From: Aselliscus stoliczkanus
Taxonomy: Eukaryota; Chordata; Mammalia; Chiroptera; Hipposideridae
Assembly (NCBI GenBank): GCA_033961575.1
Contig: CM066732.1
Span: 79,054,187 to 79,118,186, forward strand
Direction: 5' to 3'
Length of the DNA stretch: 64,000 nucleotides
Below are positions 33,945 through 64,000 of the stretch, piece by piece; within the stretch, counting starts at the first letter, position 1; every line of letters starts with the position of its first letter. The position numbers were made by a program, and so were the translations under genes. The notes beneath the pieces were generated by a model. That model was given only the letters and a program-made list of their open reading frames with translations. It was not told the DNA's origin and did not search any database.

Positions 33945-35058
33945 TTTATTTTAATATCTCAACTAAAGTAAATTTCATTTACAAAGAAGTTTACTAGTAA
34001 GACAAACCCTTTATAATATGGCTTAAAGAATAGTTGTAGGGCCAGCCAAGTGGCGCATTGGTTAAGAGTTGGCTTGGGATGCTAGCTCTGAGCAGCAGAG
34101 CCCTGGGTCGGATCCCACATGGGCCAGTGACACTGCGCCCTCTACTGCTAAGATGGTGAATAACATCTCGACCTGGAGCTGGGCTGCAGTGAGTTGCCAT
34201 CAGTGCCATAGCCTGCAGCCCCTGCTGCAGTGGGCTGCTGTGAGCCACCATCAGCAGCTGTCCAATGGCCGGCGAGCGACTGCCTCACCCGGGAAGAGTG
34301 CAATGATAACACCAACATGGGCCAGTGAAGCAACGTCCTCCACAACTAGACTGAAGAACAAAAGGACAGCAACTTGTCTGTTCCCCTTCCCCGCTTCCCC
34401 AATACTGTTCCCCTCCCCCAATTCCCCAATAAAAAATTTTTTTTAAAAAGAATAGTTGTAAAGGCTCTCTTTTAATGTTTAATCATTTATTATTTGGTAG
34501 TAACATACAAAGTTACATGATGGCATTGTAATTGCCAAGTGCCCATAAAAATGGATATCAGACTTTTACAAAGTAGCAAATAAAATTTAATTCTGCAGTT
34601 TTAATTAGATACACAATACAGTAAGTAAAATTTTAACTTTTTAAGGAAAAAGATCAGCATTGAGAAGACCAAGTGCTATGTGTGTTTAAATCAGTTTTAA
34701 ACTTTTGACTGAGAGAGCTGCCATACTTTCTTCCCCCCTCATGCTATTCTTGAACTTCATTTGCAAAGAGAAGCAGAGACCAAAAATTTTATTTAAGAAA
34801 ATTCAAACAAGTGGGGGAAAAAATGCTTATGGTTAAAAAATAAAACTTGTCTCTTTTTCAGAGATTTTTCTTTGTATATCATATTTTAAAATACAGTTTC
34901 ATTTTCCATTTAGGAGTGAAAAACACCTATTTTAAATGTCTTTGGAAGTATACCCCATTCTGCAATGTGTGCTATTCCCGATTCTTTTGGGCTATAAATG
35001 TTGAGCGGTATACCATGTTCTCATTTCCTGTGTCGGTGTTGCTTGGCAGAGCCACTTT
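33945..35058 (-). other. AP4S1: AP4S1 3' UTR region with candidate poly(A) signals
   Basis: The - strand sequence after the stop is AT-rich and contains AATAAA hexamers at 34793-34788, 34491-34486 and 33950-33945. A full-length sense-strand SINE (34039-34446) lies between the last two. The true 3' end cannot be fixed from sequence; the lower bound given here is the furthest plausible signal. Confidence 0.4.
34039..34446 (+). mobile_element. Rhin-type SINE, long form, in the AP4S1 3' end region
   Basis: gggccagccaagtggcgca through ccccaataaaaaatttt, with target-site duplication aaagaatagttgta at 34025-34038 and 34447-34460. It is antisense to AP4S1. Confidence 0.93.
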
Positions 35059-52873
<17,815 letters not shown>

Positions 52874-53629
52874 TTATGGCAAGGTGTGGCTGTAACTAGA
52901 ACCTGCAGGATGAAAGAATACCAGAAAGGCAAGATCAAATTTCTCAAAGAATCATATTAAATGTGTTCTATAGATGAACCAGAAGTAAATAAAATGTCTT
53001 CTGATATCAATGGTCTTCACTACTATGAACTAAATGAGGTTTTAATAAACAACTAAACATAAATTTTCATTAGTGATCTCCTCAAAACATTTTTGAGTAT
53101 CCACAGTACTTCTTACTCATATTTGTTCAATTGATTCATCAATTTCATTGGGCGCCAACTATGTGTCAATAGCCAGAAGGAGAATATGGAGCTGAAGTAA
53201 TGATTTCTGATGTTCACACCTAGCAAAGGTGTTCGACAGGTAAACAAGTAACAGCAGTACATGGTGATGAGTTATAACCGGGGCAGGTATCCTTTTATGG
53301 CACACAGAAGGAATGGACAAGGAACATCACAGGTGGGCTGGGAACGGCTTCCCAGAGGAGGAGCATTTAAGGAAGATCTTGAACAATGATCTAGAGGAAG
53401 TGACTCTGACGCAGAGAAAACGGGTATGGAAAACTCTGGAATGTTCACTGTGGTGGCTGCAGCTCAGGGGGCAGGAAGAATGGGCACAGGAATTGAGCTG
53501 CTCATGTAAGATGAAATGGGCTTTAGAAGTCATGCTGGGGAATATGAACTTTATTGTATGGACAGTGGAGACAAGATCTAGAGTGAAGCTTTTCTTTCTT
53601 TGGTGTTGGAAGCAGCAGCAGTAATACCA

Positions 53630-53810
53630 AACACTTGTCCAAGTCCTCTAACCAAGTCCAATAACAAGTCCTGTACTAAGCAATTGACATATATTATTTC
53701 ATTCTCACAATTCTTTGAGGTAGGTACCTCTGTCATTGCCATTTTAAGGACAAGCAAATTGAAGTTTAGGGATGTTAAGACACCAGAAGTCCCCGGATTG
53801 TTTTGGGTCA
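53630..53810 (+). repeat. MIR-like ancient SINE
   Basis: tattatttcattctcacaat, tttgaggtaggtacc and attttaaggacaagcaaa are MIR core words. Confidence 0.6.
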
Positions 53811-54596
53811 AAAGTGAGATGCAGCTCAGAGGACAAGCACATGCATGGGTCTGTGATGCCTCTTCACTTGACCTCATCATTCAGGAGTTCAAGCTGGTGG
53901 TTTTATTTTTAACTCAGCTGTATTGAATCTCATGTCTGTACCTCTTATACTTAATACAGATTTTAAAATAATCAATGCAAAACAGCACAGTATTGACCAA
54001 CGGCCAGTCCTTCTTTCATCCCGAGCATCAGACCTGCCTCATTGGGTCATCAGATATCATATTCACATTTTGTGATATCTGTGAAAATCCATTTAAAAGA
54101 CCAACGTTAACAATAGTTCTTAAATGCATTTTTATAATTTGGCATAATTTTACAGAAAAGTTGCAAGAGATTATGTGACAAAACTTGGACTAAGTTTTAT
54201 ACTATTTTCTGCTTTTCCAGATCATCTCTTGTTTCCTAAACCCTATCGGACAGGTGGTTATGTCACAATTGCAAACATTATGAGCTAGAAAGAACCAGGC
54301 CCAGCCTGGCAAAGCCTGGGGTTGCTTTGTTTATTCCATGTGCAGTACAGGATGTTATCTAGACCAGCTCAGCCTGGGACATGACAGCTGTGCTATGGGG
54401 GAGGCCTGTGGTCATTCACTCCCTTTTCCAGAAAGATAAGCTCATTCTGTAGGTGGGATTGCAACATACACTGTGTTATTTAATCATACACTGCTTTTAT
54501 TCTCTTTACAAATGATTGCCAGTAAATTATGGTAGGTGACTAGTAAATTAAGATTACCATCCTTTCTTTTATTCCCTCTCAGCAAACTTACTTTAT

Positions 54597-55039
54597 TTTT
54601 TAAAGATTTTATTGGGGAATTGGGGGAGGGGAACAGTGTTGGGGAATTGGGGAAGGGGAACACACAAGTTGCTGTGCCTTTGTTCTTCAGTCTAGTTATG
54701 AAGGACGTTGCTTCACTGGCCCATGTTGGTATTATTATTGTGCTCTTCCCGGGTGAGGCAGATTGGTCACTGAACACTGGACGGCTCACAGCGGCTCTTG
54801 GCTGCTCACGTTGGCTGCCGGCCACTCACGGTAGCTTATGGCAGCCCACTGCAGCAGGGGCTGCAGCCTATGTCATTGCCGGTGACTCATAGCAGCCCAG
54901 CTCCAGGTGGAGCTGTTGTTCACCATCTTAGCTGTAGAGGGCAGTGTCACTGGCCCACATGTGGAATCTGAACCAGGGCCCTGCTGCTCAGAGCTGGCAT
55001 CCCAAGCCAGCTCTTAACCAATGTAAGACATGGCTGGCC
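54597..55039 (-). mobile_element. Rhin-type SINE, long form, antisense
   Basis: taaagattttattggggaat through gacatggctggccc; target-site duplication ctcagcaaactta at 54578 and 55040. Confidence 0.92.
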
Positions 55040-56629
55040 CTCAGCAAACTTATTTTAAAACCATCTTTATGAAAGTTAGAAATTACAATCCTATACCCCG
55101 GATTCCAACTGCCAGGTATAAGAAAAAAATATCGTCTCAAAAGAAGTCGTGGCCAAACCTTTGCCTTTAAATGCCCTGGTTGCATTTAGTGGTAAGATGA
55201 GACGTAAAATGATCCCATCGCGATGTTACACGAAGGGATCAAATTGGTTTCCACCTTACAAGCACAGCATTCCTTCCCACTGACTTCAAGAGCAAGGATG
55301 ACAAACAAGGACACGTTGAGTCGATACTCATTAGGATGCAAGTCTTGAAAACAGTTGTTGGAGGCATCTAAAGACTTGAATACAACATTTTCATAAACAA
55401 TTACACAATTTATAAATGGAGAATGACAGAGTGATAATAAAATGGGCAAACGAAACTGTAAATTATTTCTATTATAAAATAGACAAAGCCAAAATCTATA
55501 ATGCAGAGACTCGGAGACAAGTACATATTTGAGAACTGAAGATGAATGTTTTAAGCACCTATCTTGCTTACTAATCATCAGGGGGGAGGAAGGTCACATA
55601 ATTGAGGTAAGGCAACCAGAAGGAATATGCTGAGACAAGTGCTGGGAGTGGCCAGGGTGCAGGTATGAACCTCCTCTATTTATAAAAACTCCTTGCATTC
55701 AACAACACAGCAAGGCTGGGGAAGATGCTGTGATTGCCAGGAAGCTGGGTCCCACACCCAGGGACTTGTGAGAGAATGTGCATGAAGAGCCACGGAAGAA
55801 TAAAGAAGGGAAACTTCATTTGGGGAAAGCATTGCACACAGAGAGAGCTGGGATGCCTGAGGGCCAAGACGAGGGAGGCTGGTAGTCACAGTAGGCCATG
55901 AACAGATCAGTGTCTCACCACTCCACATGACGTAAACTCAATAATGCCTAGAGAAAAGAGAAACCAGAAAGACTGAAGTACATAGGGAATGGGGCAAAGT
56001 TTTCAAGTTTCTGATGGTATATTTCTGAGAGTTAAACTGGAGCAGCATTTACAGATTGTCAAATCCAAAGATGACAAACAGATTTCTACTTGGGTGCCAA
56101 TGGGACTAACTGTATTCGCTGCTTTGAGTGCTGTGTTGGGTAGGATTCTGGAGCTGCTTCCAGGTTTGGAACAAAAGAATGCCATGAATGATTAGTCATG
56201 TCAGTCATGGGTTAGGAAGCAGGGCGTGGCGGACATATGCCCCTCACATCTGTCATTCCTGACGTGCACTCCCTTCATTTTGCAGATGGGAAACTGATAA
56301 TCTGAAATGTAGAGTTAGGTCCTAAATTCTGGTCTCCTGACTCATAACATAATGCTGTCTTTAATTTATCATGTTGGCTCTTTGCCTCAGTCAGTGAGTT
56401 AGTGCCATTAAATGCTCACTTAAGCATAACAAACTCAATGTCAGGTAGCTTTGGGAATGGTCAAGTCCATATTCTCTTTTCTAATGCCACTGCATAATTA
56501 ATTTGGAAAATACCAAACAATTCACTACATGAAAATGTTAGAGAATAAAGTTTCCAGAAATGAAAGTGGTATTTAATGATGGCTAAACACCCTTTCTAGG
56601 TCTGAATGCTTTTTAGGTCCCCCAGAATT

Positions 56630-56730
<101 letters not shown>

Positions 56731-57529
56731 AGGTAATATCAGACAAAAACATTGTTTCCTCCATAAAAGTGACTAAAATAAAATGCCCCATGTTAAAAAG
56801 CAAATTTCTACCAAGAAAATGTATACCATGGTACTCGTACATAATAGTCAAAAGCATAAATTGGAGCTTGACGGTTTGGCTCTACTACTTACTAACTGTG
56901 ATCCTGGGCAAGTTTTTTGTACTCAGTCGGAGGTGCAATGGAGTAATAATAGTACTTACCTTCTGGGCTGTGAGGATGACAGGAGTAACTATATGTAACA
57001 TTCCCGGAGCAACGCTTAGCATTTGGCACACAGTGACTGCTTACGTAAGTGTTGGCTAAAGTCATCATAATAATAGATCACCTTTTCCTCAGTGAACCCT
57101 TTCTTGCCTGTCCCAATTCCCTCTTTCTAACCACAAAAAGTTGGTTATCCTTTCTTTGAACCCATTACTCTATCTTAGAAAGAAAACCTGTTATTCTATA
57201 TAATCATTATTTGATTACATGCTGAGCTCCCCTACCAGACCAGTGATTTTCACTGTACTATGAAAGTTAAGAGAGATATTTCACACTGTGACCCTGTATG
57301 TGGATACATACATATATATGAAACAAAAGTACACAAAACAAAGCTTAGCCATACTATGTATACTGCGCTCTAGAATTTTCTTTGACATTTCATTTTGTAA
57401 AAACTGCAGTTGTGGGGGATTTGGGTTACATAGATGTACGGATTTTTCAACACTCAGCAAAGGTACATTAAAGATTCATGCATTTATTATATATATAAAA
57501 AGAAACAAATACTCTAGTTAATGATATAC

Positions 57530-57730
57530 ATGTTGAAGTATTTGGGGGAAGTGTATTGATATCTAATTTATTTTGAAATGCACTAAAACCCAAGTTAAAG
57601 TAATGAATGGATAGACAGATGGTTAGATATATGATAGAGTAAGTACAGTAAAATGTTATTGGTAGAATCTAGGTGGTGAGTACATTGATATATATGTTGA
57701 AGTATTTGGGGAAAGTATATTGAATGAATG
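57530..57730 (+). mobile_element. Old L1 3' end, sense
   Basis: gttgaagtatttgggggaagtg, tttgaaatgcactaaaac, gagtaagtacagtaaaatg and tagaatctaggtggtgag are L1M 3' UTR words. The first phrase recurs about 150 bp downstream. Confidence 0.55.
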
Positions 57731-57790
57731 AAATAATGAATGAAAGCTTTTTTCTAGCAATAATTTTCCTTTAAGAGAATCACATAAGTG

Positions 57791-58268
57791 GGCCAGCCAT
57801 GTGGCGCATTGGTTAAGAGTTGGCTTGGGAGCACCTTCTCTGAGTAGTAAGGTTGCGGTTCTGATCCCACATGAGGGCCAGTGACGCCGTGCCCTCTTAC
57901 AGCTAAAATGGTGAACAATAGCTCAACCTGGAGCTGGGCTCCCGTGAGTCGTGGGTGATGGCGTAGGCTGCAGCGGGGTTGCAGTAAGCTGCCAAGAGCT
58001 ACCATGAGTGGCTGGAAGCCAGCATGAGCGGCCAGCAGCTGGCACGAGCTGCCATGAGCCGCCGAGAGCGGCCGTCCAGTGACCGGTGACCAATTGCCTC
58101 ACCTGGGAAGAGCACAATAATACCAACATAGGCCAATGAAGTGACATCCTCCACAACTAGACTGAAGAACAAAAAAAGGACAACAACTTGTCTGTTCTCC
58201 TTCCCTGATTCCCCAATGCTGTTCCCCTCCCCCAAATCCCCAATAAAACCTTTAAAAAAAAATTAAAA
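57791..58268 (+). mobile_element. Rhin-type SINE, long form, sense
   Basis: ggccagccatgtggcgca through ccccaataaaaccttt(a)n; target-site duplication agaatcacataagt / agaatcacttaagt. Confidence 0.92.
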
Positions 58269-59395
58269 AGAATCACTTAAGTAAGCAGACATAAAAAGTA
58301 CCCTGGTACTCCAACTCCTGTCCAAAACTATAACCAATGTTTTTAAGTTTTGTGCATATCCTTCTAGACCTTCTCTCTACATTTACATGTAAATATGCAT
58401 GCATGTGTAGCAACTTTATTTTTTGAACATAAATGTGATCATTGGATGCTAAAATGTCAAGAAGCTAGCCTAATATCTATTTTCTTTTGGTGCCTTTAAA
58501 TGAACCTGGTCCACTCACAAAGCCCAGATTGGATCCTATAAAAGACACTACAGAGAGGCTGAAAATCTTCTAACATTGGATTGTGGTAATAGTTGCACAA
58601 CTTTGCAAATTTATTAAAATTCATTGTACAAAGTTTAGAGCTACTATGAAATAATAAGCATAAGAGGAAAGAATTATACCCAAATGCATTTTGCTTAAAT
58701 CTTGATGGTAGGATTAGGGACAACTTTCATTCTCTACCCTTACTTTATTTCCCAAGTTTTAAGAGGTGTGTTACTTTTTGTGTCACACATACACCAAGTT
58801 TGTTTAAAAAATATTGAGCTGCATTATATAATTTTATGAAATCATCCAATTGAAAATGTTTACTCTGAATAATAAATCTATTGTTTTGTTTTTGTGGCAT
58901 TTCTAAATACCATATTTCTTTAAAATATGTACTGTTTTTCAAAATGGATGTGCTGAGAACATCTAATTAGTATGGCCTAAACATAGGAAATGTGGAAATA
59001 CCAACTGCTAGGTTCTATTTGCCACACCATATCAATTCATTCCATAGGCCTCAAAGTAATTTAGCTGTTTCTGAATTTCTCCATACTTACATGAGAGGAA
59101 ATCATACTGATCAGTAGCAGATTGTAATTTATTTTGCAAAGCTGCCTTCAGAGTTTATACTATCTTATATATTCTTTTTTATACACTAAAAGTTTGTTTC
59201 TTTGCTTCAGAATTCACTGGAATTCTATGATGATTCATTTTTCTCATCTGTCAACTAGGGATAAAGACACCTGCCTCACAGACTTACTATGAGGACTATA
59301 CAAGATAAAGGAAATGTAAAGCACTTGACAGAGTCCACCTTTCCCCTGTTCATCTTCCTCCCCAGTGTAGGCTAGATATCCTTCCTAACAGATTC

Positions 59396-59499
59396 TTTTT
59401 TTTTTCTTGAGGGCAATGTCACTGGCCCTCACATGCGGGACCCGAACTGGGCTGCTGGCGTCCCAAGCCAGCTCTTAACCAATGCGCCACTCGGCCACC
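59396..59499 (-). mobile_element. Short Rhin-type SINE, antisense
   Basis: T-rich tail, gagggcaatgtcactggccc through ccactcggccaccc; target-site duplication cctaacagattctt / cctaacatactctt. Confidence 0.9.
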
Positions 59500-60601
59500 C
59501 CTAACATACTCTTTCTATGTGGTTCTAAAGACTACTGAAATTTGACTTAAAGAAACCTGTCACCCATTCTGCCTTTCTTTCTATTCATTCTCCTCCTCCT
59601 TGCCCCTCAATTCTCTCTCCCTAAATCTTTCCTTTATGATTCAGAATACATTTTCAGTAGCTTCAAACGAGACTTTTAAATCCCTGGGTCACTCAAGAAA
59701 TATTCCAACCACATTTGATTAATTTGACTTTAAACACATTTTATTTGTGTTTTTTTACTCCTTTTTTTCACTCAGTTTTAAAACAGCTAAAACACTTCAA
59801 AATGTTAAATTCCAATCAAATTCAGGATTTGTAGAAATCCTGATGTTATCAGGTCTGCAGAAAAATTAGAACACTTTGAGAATAAACCTTAATTGTCTGG
59901 TCTACCATTTTTCTAACAGTATATCTAAAAAAATTTCTAAAGCTTCCTGTGATTCTCAGTTCTTGGTCTAAAGCCACTTTGGCAAATTGGTCAAAAGTCT
60001 CATCTAATTCTGGCCCAAACACAATATAAGTCCAAATAAATATGGTTATTTGTAACTTTAAAACATATATATGAGGTATGATAAAAAATGTTTAATTAAA
60101 AAAATTTATTATAGTAAAAGACATATTGCCATTAATCCCCCTCAAAATACTCCCCTTCACTGTGAACACACTTATCCCATCATTCTTGACACTTTCTGAA
60201 GACGTTCTGGAAGTCCTCTTTCATGTGTGTCTTTAGCTGCGCTGTTGTGGCTGCCTTGATGTCCTGAATAAAATTCAAAACATTTACTTTTCACGGTCAT
60301 TTTGACTTTGGGGAAGAGCCAGAAGTTGCACAGTGTCAGATCTGGTGAATGAAGTGGATAAGGACACACCGTAATATTTTTATTTGACAGAAATTGCCAT
60401 ACAAGAAGCCTTGTATAGCACGGAGCCTTTCTGTTGTGACCACAAATTACGGTGACTGCTGCTGCCGAGTGCCATCCATGGAAAGGCAGGGATCTTCAAC
60501 ACAGGAAGCAGTGCATCGAAACTTTAGTAACAGTGTGTGACAAGTTTCAACTTGTTCGGTGCAGTCGGTAGGATGTGAGCTACGGTTGAGAGAAGGTGTG
60601 T

Positions 60602-60779
60602 TTTATTTATTTATGTATTTATGTATTCATTTATTTATTTTTTTAGCTGAGCCACCTTGCCACCTGTTGGCAGCTCAGCGGCAGCTCAGCTGAGGCTGGG
60701 CATCGAACTGCTGTTGCTCAGAGCTCAGCTCGCACTCTTCAGGGAGCTCTTAACCAACTGAGCCACTCGGCCGACCCTA
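60602..60779 (-). mobile_element. SINE monomer, antisense, in the mariner loop
   Basis: A (TTTA)n tail, agctgagccaccttgccacc through cactcggccgaccc; flanked by agagaaggtgtgtttta / agagaaggtctgtttta. Confidence 0.9.
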
Positions 60780-60888
60780 GAGAAGGTCTGTTTTAAAGTG
60801 TGCCGTAAATCATCCTCCATCATGACAATGCTCAGTGTCACACATCACTTGTGATATAAGGCAATTTCTGTCAAATAAAAACATTATA

Positions 60889-61012
60889 GGCCGGCTGAGT
60901 GACGCGGTGGTTAGGACCTGGCTTGGGACGCCAGCGGCCATGGTTCGGATCCCACATATGGGGGACAGTTACACTGCCCTCTTTAAAAAAACAACAAAGA
61001 AATTCATAAAAA
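60889..61012 (+). mobile_element. Short Rhin-type SINE, sense, in the mariner right arm
   Basis: ggccggctgagtgacgcgg through cactgccctcttta(n), flanked by aaaaacatta repeats. Confidence 0.88.
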
Positions 61013-63559
61013 AACAAAAACAAAAACATTACGGGGTGTCCTCATCCACCTTATTCACCGGATCTGGCACCGTTTGACTTCTGGCTCCTCCCCAAAGTCA
61101 AAGGCAGCCACAACAACACAGCTAAAGACACTCACGAAAGAGGACTTCCAGAACTGCTTCAGAAAATGGCAAGAATGATGGGATAAGTGTGTTCGGAGTA
61201 AGGGGAGTATTTTGAGGGGGATTAATGGAATGTGTCTTTTACTGTAATACATTTTTTTTATTTAAACATTCACCATATTGTTTGACCACACCTCGTAAAG
61301 CAGAGACAACCTTGAAGTTTTACCGAAAAAGGTAGATACTGTATTTTTGGAGATGTTCAACTATCAGACTTTCTATCCTAAACTGGCAGGGCATGTGTGT
61401 AGGGGTGAATGGAAGAATTTTCAAGGTCTTTACAGCAATATGATTAAAGCAGAGGGATGAAAAGTCATATTTCAAAAACTGAGGATGAGGAATTTATATA
61501 TTATAAATAGACCATTACATTGTCTGTTTGAAAGTACTGTTTTATTTTTATGCATTAGTCATCTGTGTGTGTGTGTGGAGTGGGGGATGGAGGGATTGAG
61601 AATAGACTGTCCACCAGTCATTTGCCAGAGAGGTATTGACTATCAGATCGGGTAGTGGGAGGTGTGCCCAGTTTAAAGATACAAACTGTTGATGGCTAGA
61701 GTTCACTCGAACCTGTTGCTGTTGTTGATAGCTTACCTTCCACTCTTCTGAGGGTAGAAAACCTGCTTTTCGGCAAGTAATTGGACTCAACCCTCCCATT
61801 ACTACACACAATGGAGATAATAATAGGTGTCATTCAAAATCAAAATTACATTTTTTCTTCTAAAAGTTTTTATTTGGTTTTAGTTTCAAGGGTAATTTAT
61901 TTTGAAATTTAAAATAGGAAACCAAGCTTTTACTTTGACACAACATGGGCATGGGTTAGAAATAATGAAGAAATACCCCAATGTCGGTCATCTTATTCTA
62001 AATTGTTTGGTTAAAATTAACCACACAAATTAAATATTTGTGCTTAATGACTAAAAATCTTCATTGAATTTTTTGATGAAAAAGATATCCAATATCATAA
62101 TTTTATAGAAAAAGCAGTGGGGACCACAGATCTAGGGGACTCCTGGCTGGATCCTCCAGGATTTGCTATTGTGATGTTACAATGTGTCAATAAGGAGGAA
62201 CTCCGTAAGAGAACTAGAATTACTATATATTACTTCCCATTCCTATAAAATGGCTAATGAAATTTCCCCTTTAAATTGGAAAAATGTATTTCAAGTCATA
62301 AGTTCTGGATTCTAATAAACTTCTGTATTTCTTAACTTACAGACAGATATTGTTCATTCTCTTTAGATATCTGATTTCCCACAGAAACTGTGAAAAACAT
62401 GCAAATATAAGTTTTTCTTATATGTTTTTTCCCCTCTTTTGAAGATAGTGATCTAGTAGTATTACAGTAGCATTCAAATGACAGGCATGTAAGTGCTCCT
62501 ACAGGGTCAAGTACAATGTTATAGATTTCAAATTCAAATCAAACTAAAGGAAATTAGAATTAAAATTTGATTTGCTGATGGTTCCTAAAATTTTGTGTCA
62601 AAGAAGAAACAAATAAAACCTAACTGGGGTGCAGAGGAATCTCACTTTACACAAAATATTTCTTTGAGAAGTTGATTATAAATTGAATTTAAGTGCAATA
62701 TTAGAATTATGGAAAATGTTTCTCTAAAATAATCACTGCATAATTTATCTGCAATTAATTTGTTTCAGCATTATAAAGTCTTTTGCTTTAATGTTCACAT
62801 TACCTGGGTAAAGCATTAGTGACCAGTGAATTTTTTCATAAGAAAACGTAAGAAATAATACTACCTTGTTACCCTGAAACAAGACCTAGCCAGAGAAGAA
62901 AGCCCTAGCATGATTCCTCCAGGATATGGAGGGCGTGCGCCCCTCACACGAAACAGGTTTCATGACCTTTTTCAGGGAGAAAGCTGCCTTTTCCACAATC
63001 TCCTTTAGCTTAAAATAGTCAGTATGCCAAGGTGCCATATTTTGGCACCTAAAATCATGTGAGGGCTTATTTTCCGGAAAATTTTTATTTTTATTTTTGG
63101 GGAAACAGGGTATGAAAGCACAGCTATATTCTAAAGGTATTATTTAAGATCTTCCTAATTAAAGTATGTCCTGAGTTAAAATCAAGCACTATTAAAAGCT
63201 ATATTAATATTTTTGGAGCCCGAAGATATCACTTAGAAAATTATGGCTCCAATAACAAATTACAAATTCTTTCTGCAGATGATCACTCTAAAAGAAGCAA
63301 TGAAACATAAAAATTAATGTATTAAACATCAATTTGGGGATCAGTTTATTTACCCAACAGGATCTATCTTTTTTGTTAGTGACATGGCCACAACTAACTC
63401 AAATTCAAATAAGTAATGAATGCTCCCGATGTTTGATGGTGGTTGTGAAAGACTGCTATAACCTGAAAGGAATTATTCACTCTTTGTAATATGATGTGCG
63501 AAAATGACCCAACAAACCAACGCATAAAGAAAGATAATAACAGTAGAAAACACACAGCA

Positions 63560-63770
63560 CTTTAAGCAGCAGTACTTTAAAGTCTTTTGAACACTTTATC
63601 TACATTTATTTAATCCTCATAATAGGTCTACAAGTTAAGAGGCTGTTTTCATTCTCTACTTTACAAATGTGAAAACTTAGTCACTTGCCAAAGGTCACCC
63701 AGTGAAATCATGGAGGAAAGTCCCAATTCCTGTTAGCCTGGTTTTGGGTCTGTGCTCTCACCCACTGCTC
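63560..63770 (+). repeat. MIR-like ancient SINE
   Basis: tttaatcctcataataggt, tactttacaaatgtgaaaac and ttgccaaaggtcacccag are MIR core words. Confidence 0.7.
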
Positions 63771-64000
63771 TTTATCTCCAGGTTTGCCTCAAGATTCCAG
63801 TAACTCAGTGATGGTTCTAGTAACGTGGACACACAATTCCATTCCCCATTCACGAGCAACCTAGCTCTATCCTCTACACAAAAGCATTTACTAGCTAATA
63901 TGGATATTTTGGCAGTTTCAGTCTTCACCTTGGAGCGTAGCACAAAATGCACAATTCTCACAGATTATTTACTTTTTGTTGATCTCAATATGGAGTCTAA

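Larger units (their letters stand above)
60072..61295. mobile_element. Fold-back mariner derivative, copy 2
   Basis: TIRs tgaggtatgataaaaaatg and (inverted) accacacctcg are flanked by TA at 60070-60071 and 61296-61297. The left arm (60072 to about 60409) is the inverse of the right arm (about 60849-61295, minus a SINE). Both carry decayed catalytic-domain text (SPDLTLCNFWLFPK on the left, - strand; DLAPFDFWLLPK-like on the right). Arm junctions coincide with those of copy 1. Confidence 0.85.

Overview
The window is mammalian nuclear DNA, most likely from a rhinolophoid bat (horseshoe or leaf-nosed bat group). Two things support this: split vertebrate genes with GT-AG introns, and dozens of copies of a tRNA-headed SINE. 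The SINE body ends in repeated 'ccccaat' units plus 'aataaaatctt', which resembles the Rhin-type SINEs of Yinpterochiroptera; VES-like bat SINEs are also present. The species call rests on recalled repeat consensus and is an inference. There is no prokaryotic gene, CRISPR array or intact transposase.

Two protein-coding genes lie tail to tail. On the + strand, 17 coding exons between 6899 and 30762 encode the C-terminal 949 residues of HECTD1, a very large HECT-type E3 ubiquitin ligase. This stretch includes the whole HECT domain and its catalytic cysteine (codon 30664-30666). The upstream exons lie outside the window. On the - strand, five coding exons between 52831 and 35059 give the full 144-codon AP4S1, the small sigma subunit of the AP-4 trans-Golgi coat adaptor. 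One of its exons is a 12-nt microexon at 43842-43853. The reading frame is continuous across every junction of both genes, and all junctions are GT-AG, so both look intact. The convergent HECTD1/AP4S1 order matches human 14q12 as I know it.

Layout: 1-6898, HECTD1 intron packed with SINEs, an old LTR-like repeat, an L1 relic and a DNA transposon fossil; 6899-30762, the HECTD1 exons; 30763 to about 34 kb, the HECTD1 3' UTR and a short intergenic space; about 34-35.06 kb, the AP4S1 3' UTR with a SINE in it; 35059-52831, AP4S1; 52.8-64 kb, presumably the 5' intron of AP4S1, with no recognisable exon.

The most unusual non-gene structures are two mariner-derived elements (11909-14456 and 60072-61295). 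Both share the same fold-back architecture, in which the 3' end of the transposase region is duplicated in inverted orientation at the other end. One of them also hosts a second inverted-repeat element, a tetranucleotide microsatellite and three SINEs. Also notable are a SINE inserted directly on a HECTD1 splice-donor region (23545), three SINEs stacked at one site 20 bp from another donor, and an 83-bp mariner-type MITE with TA flanks.
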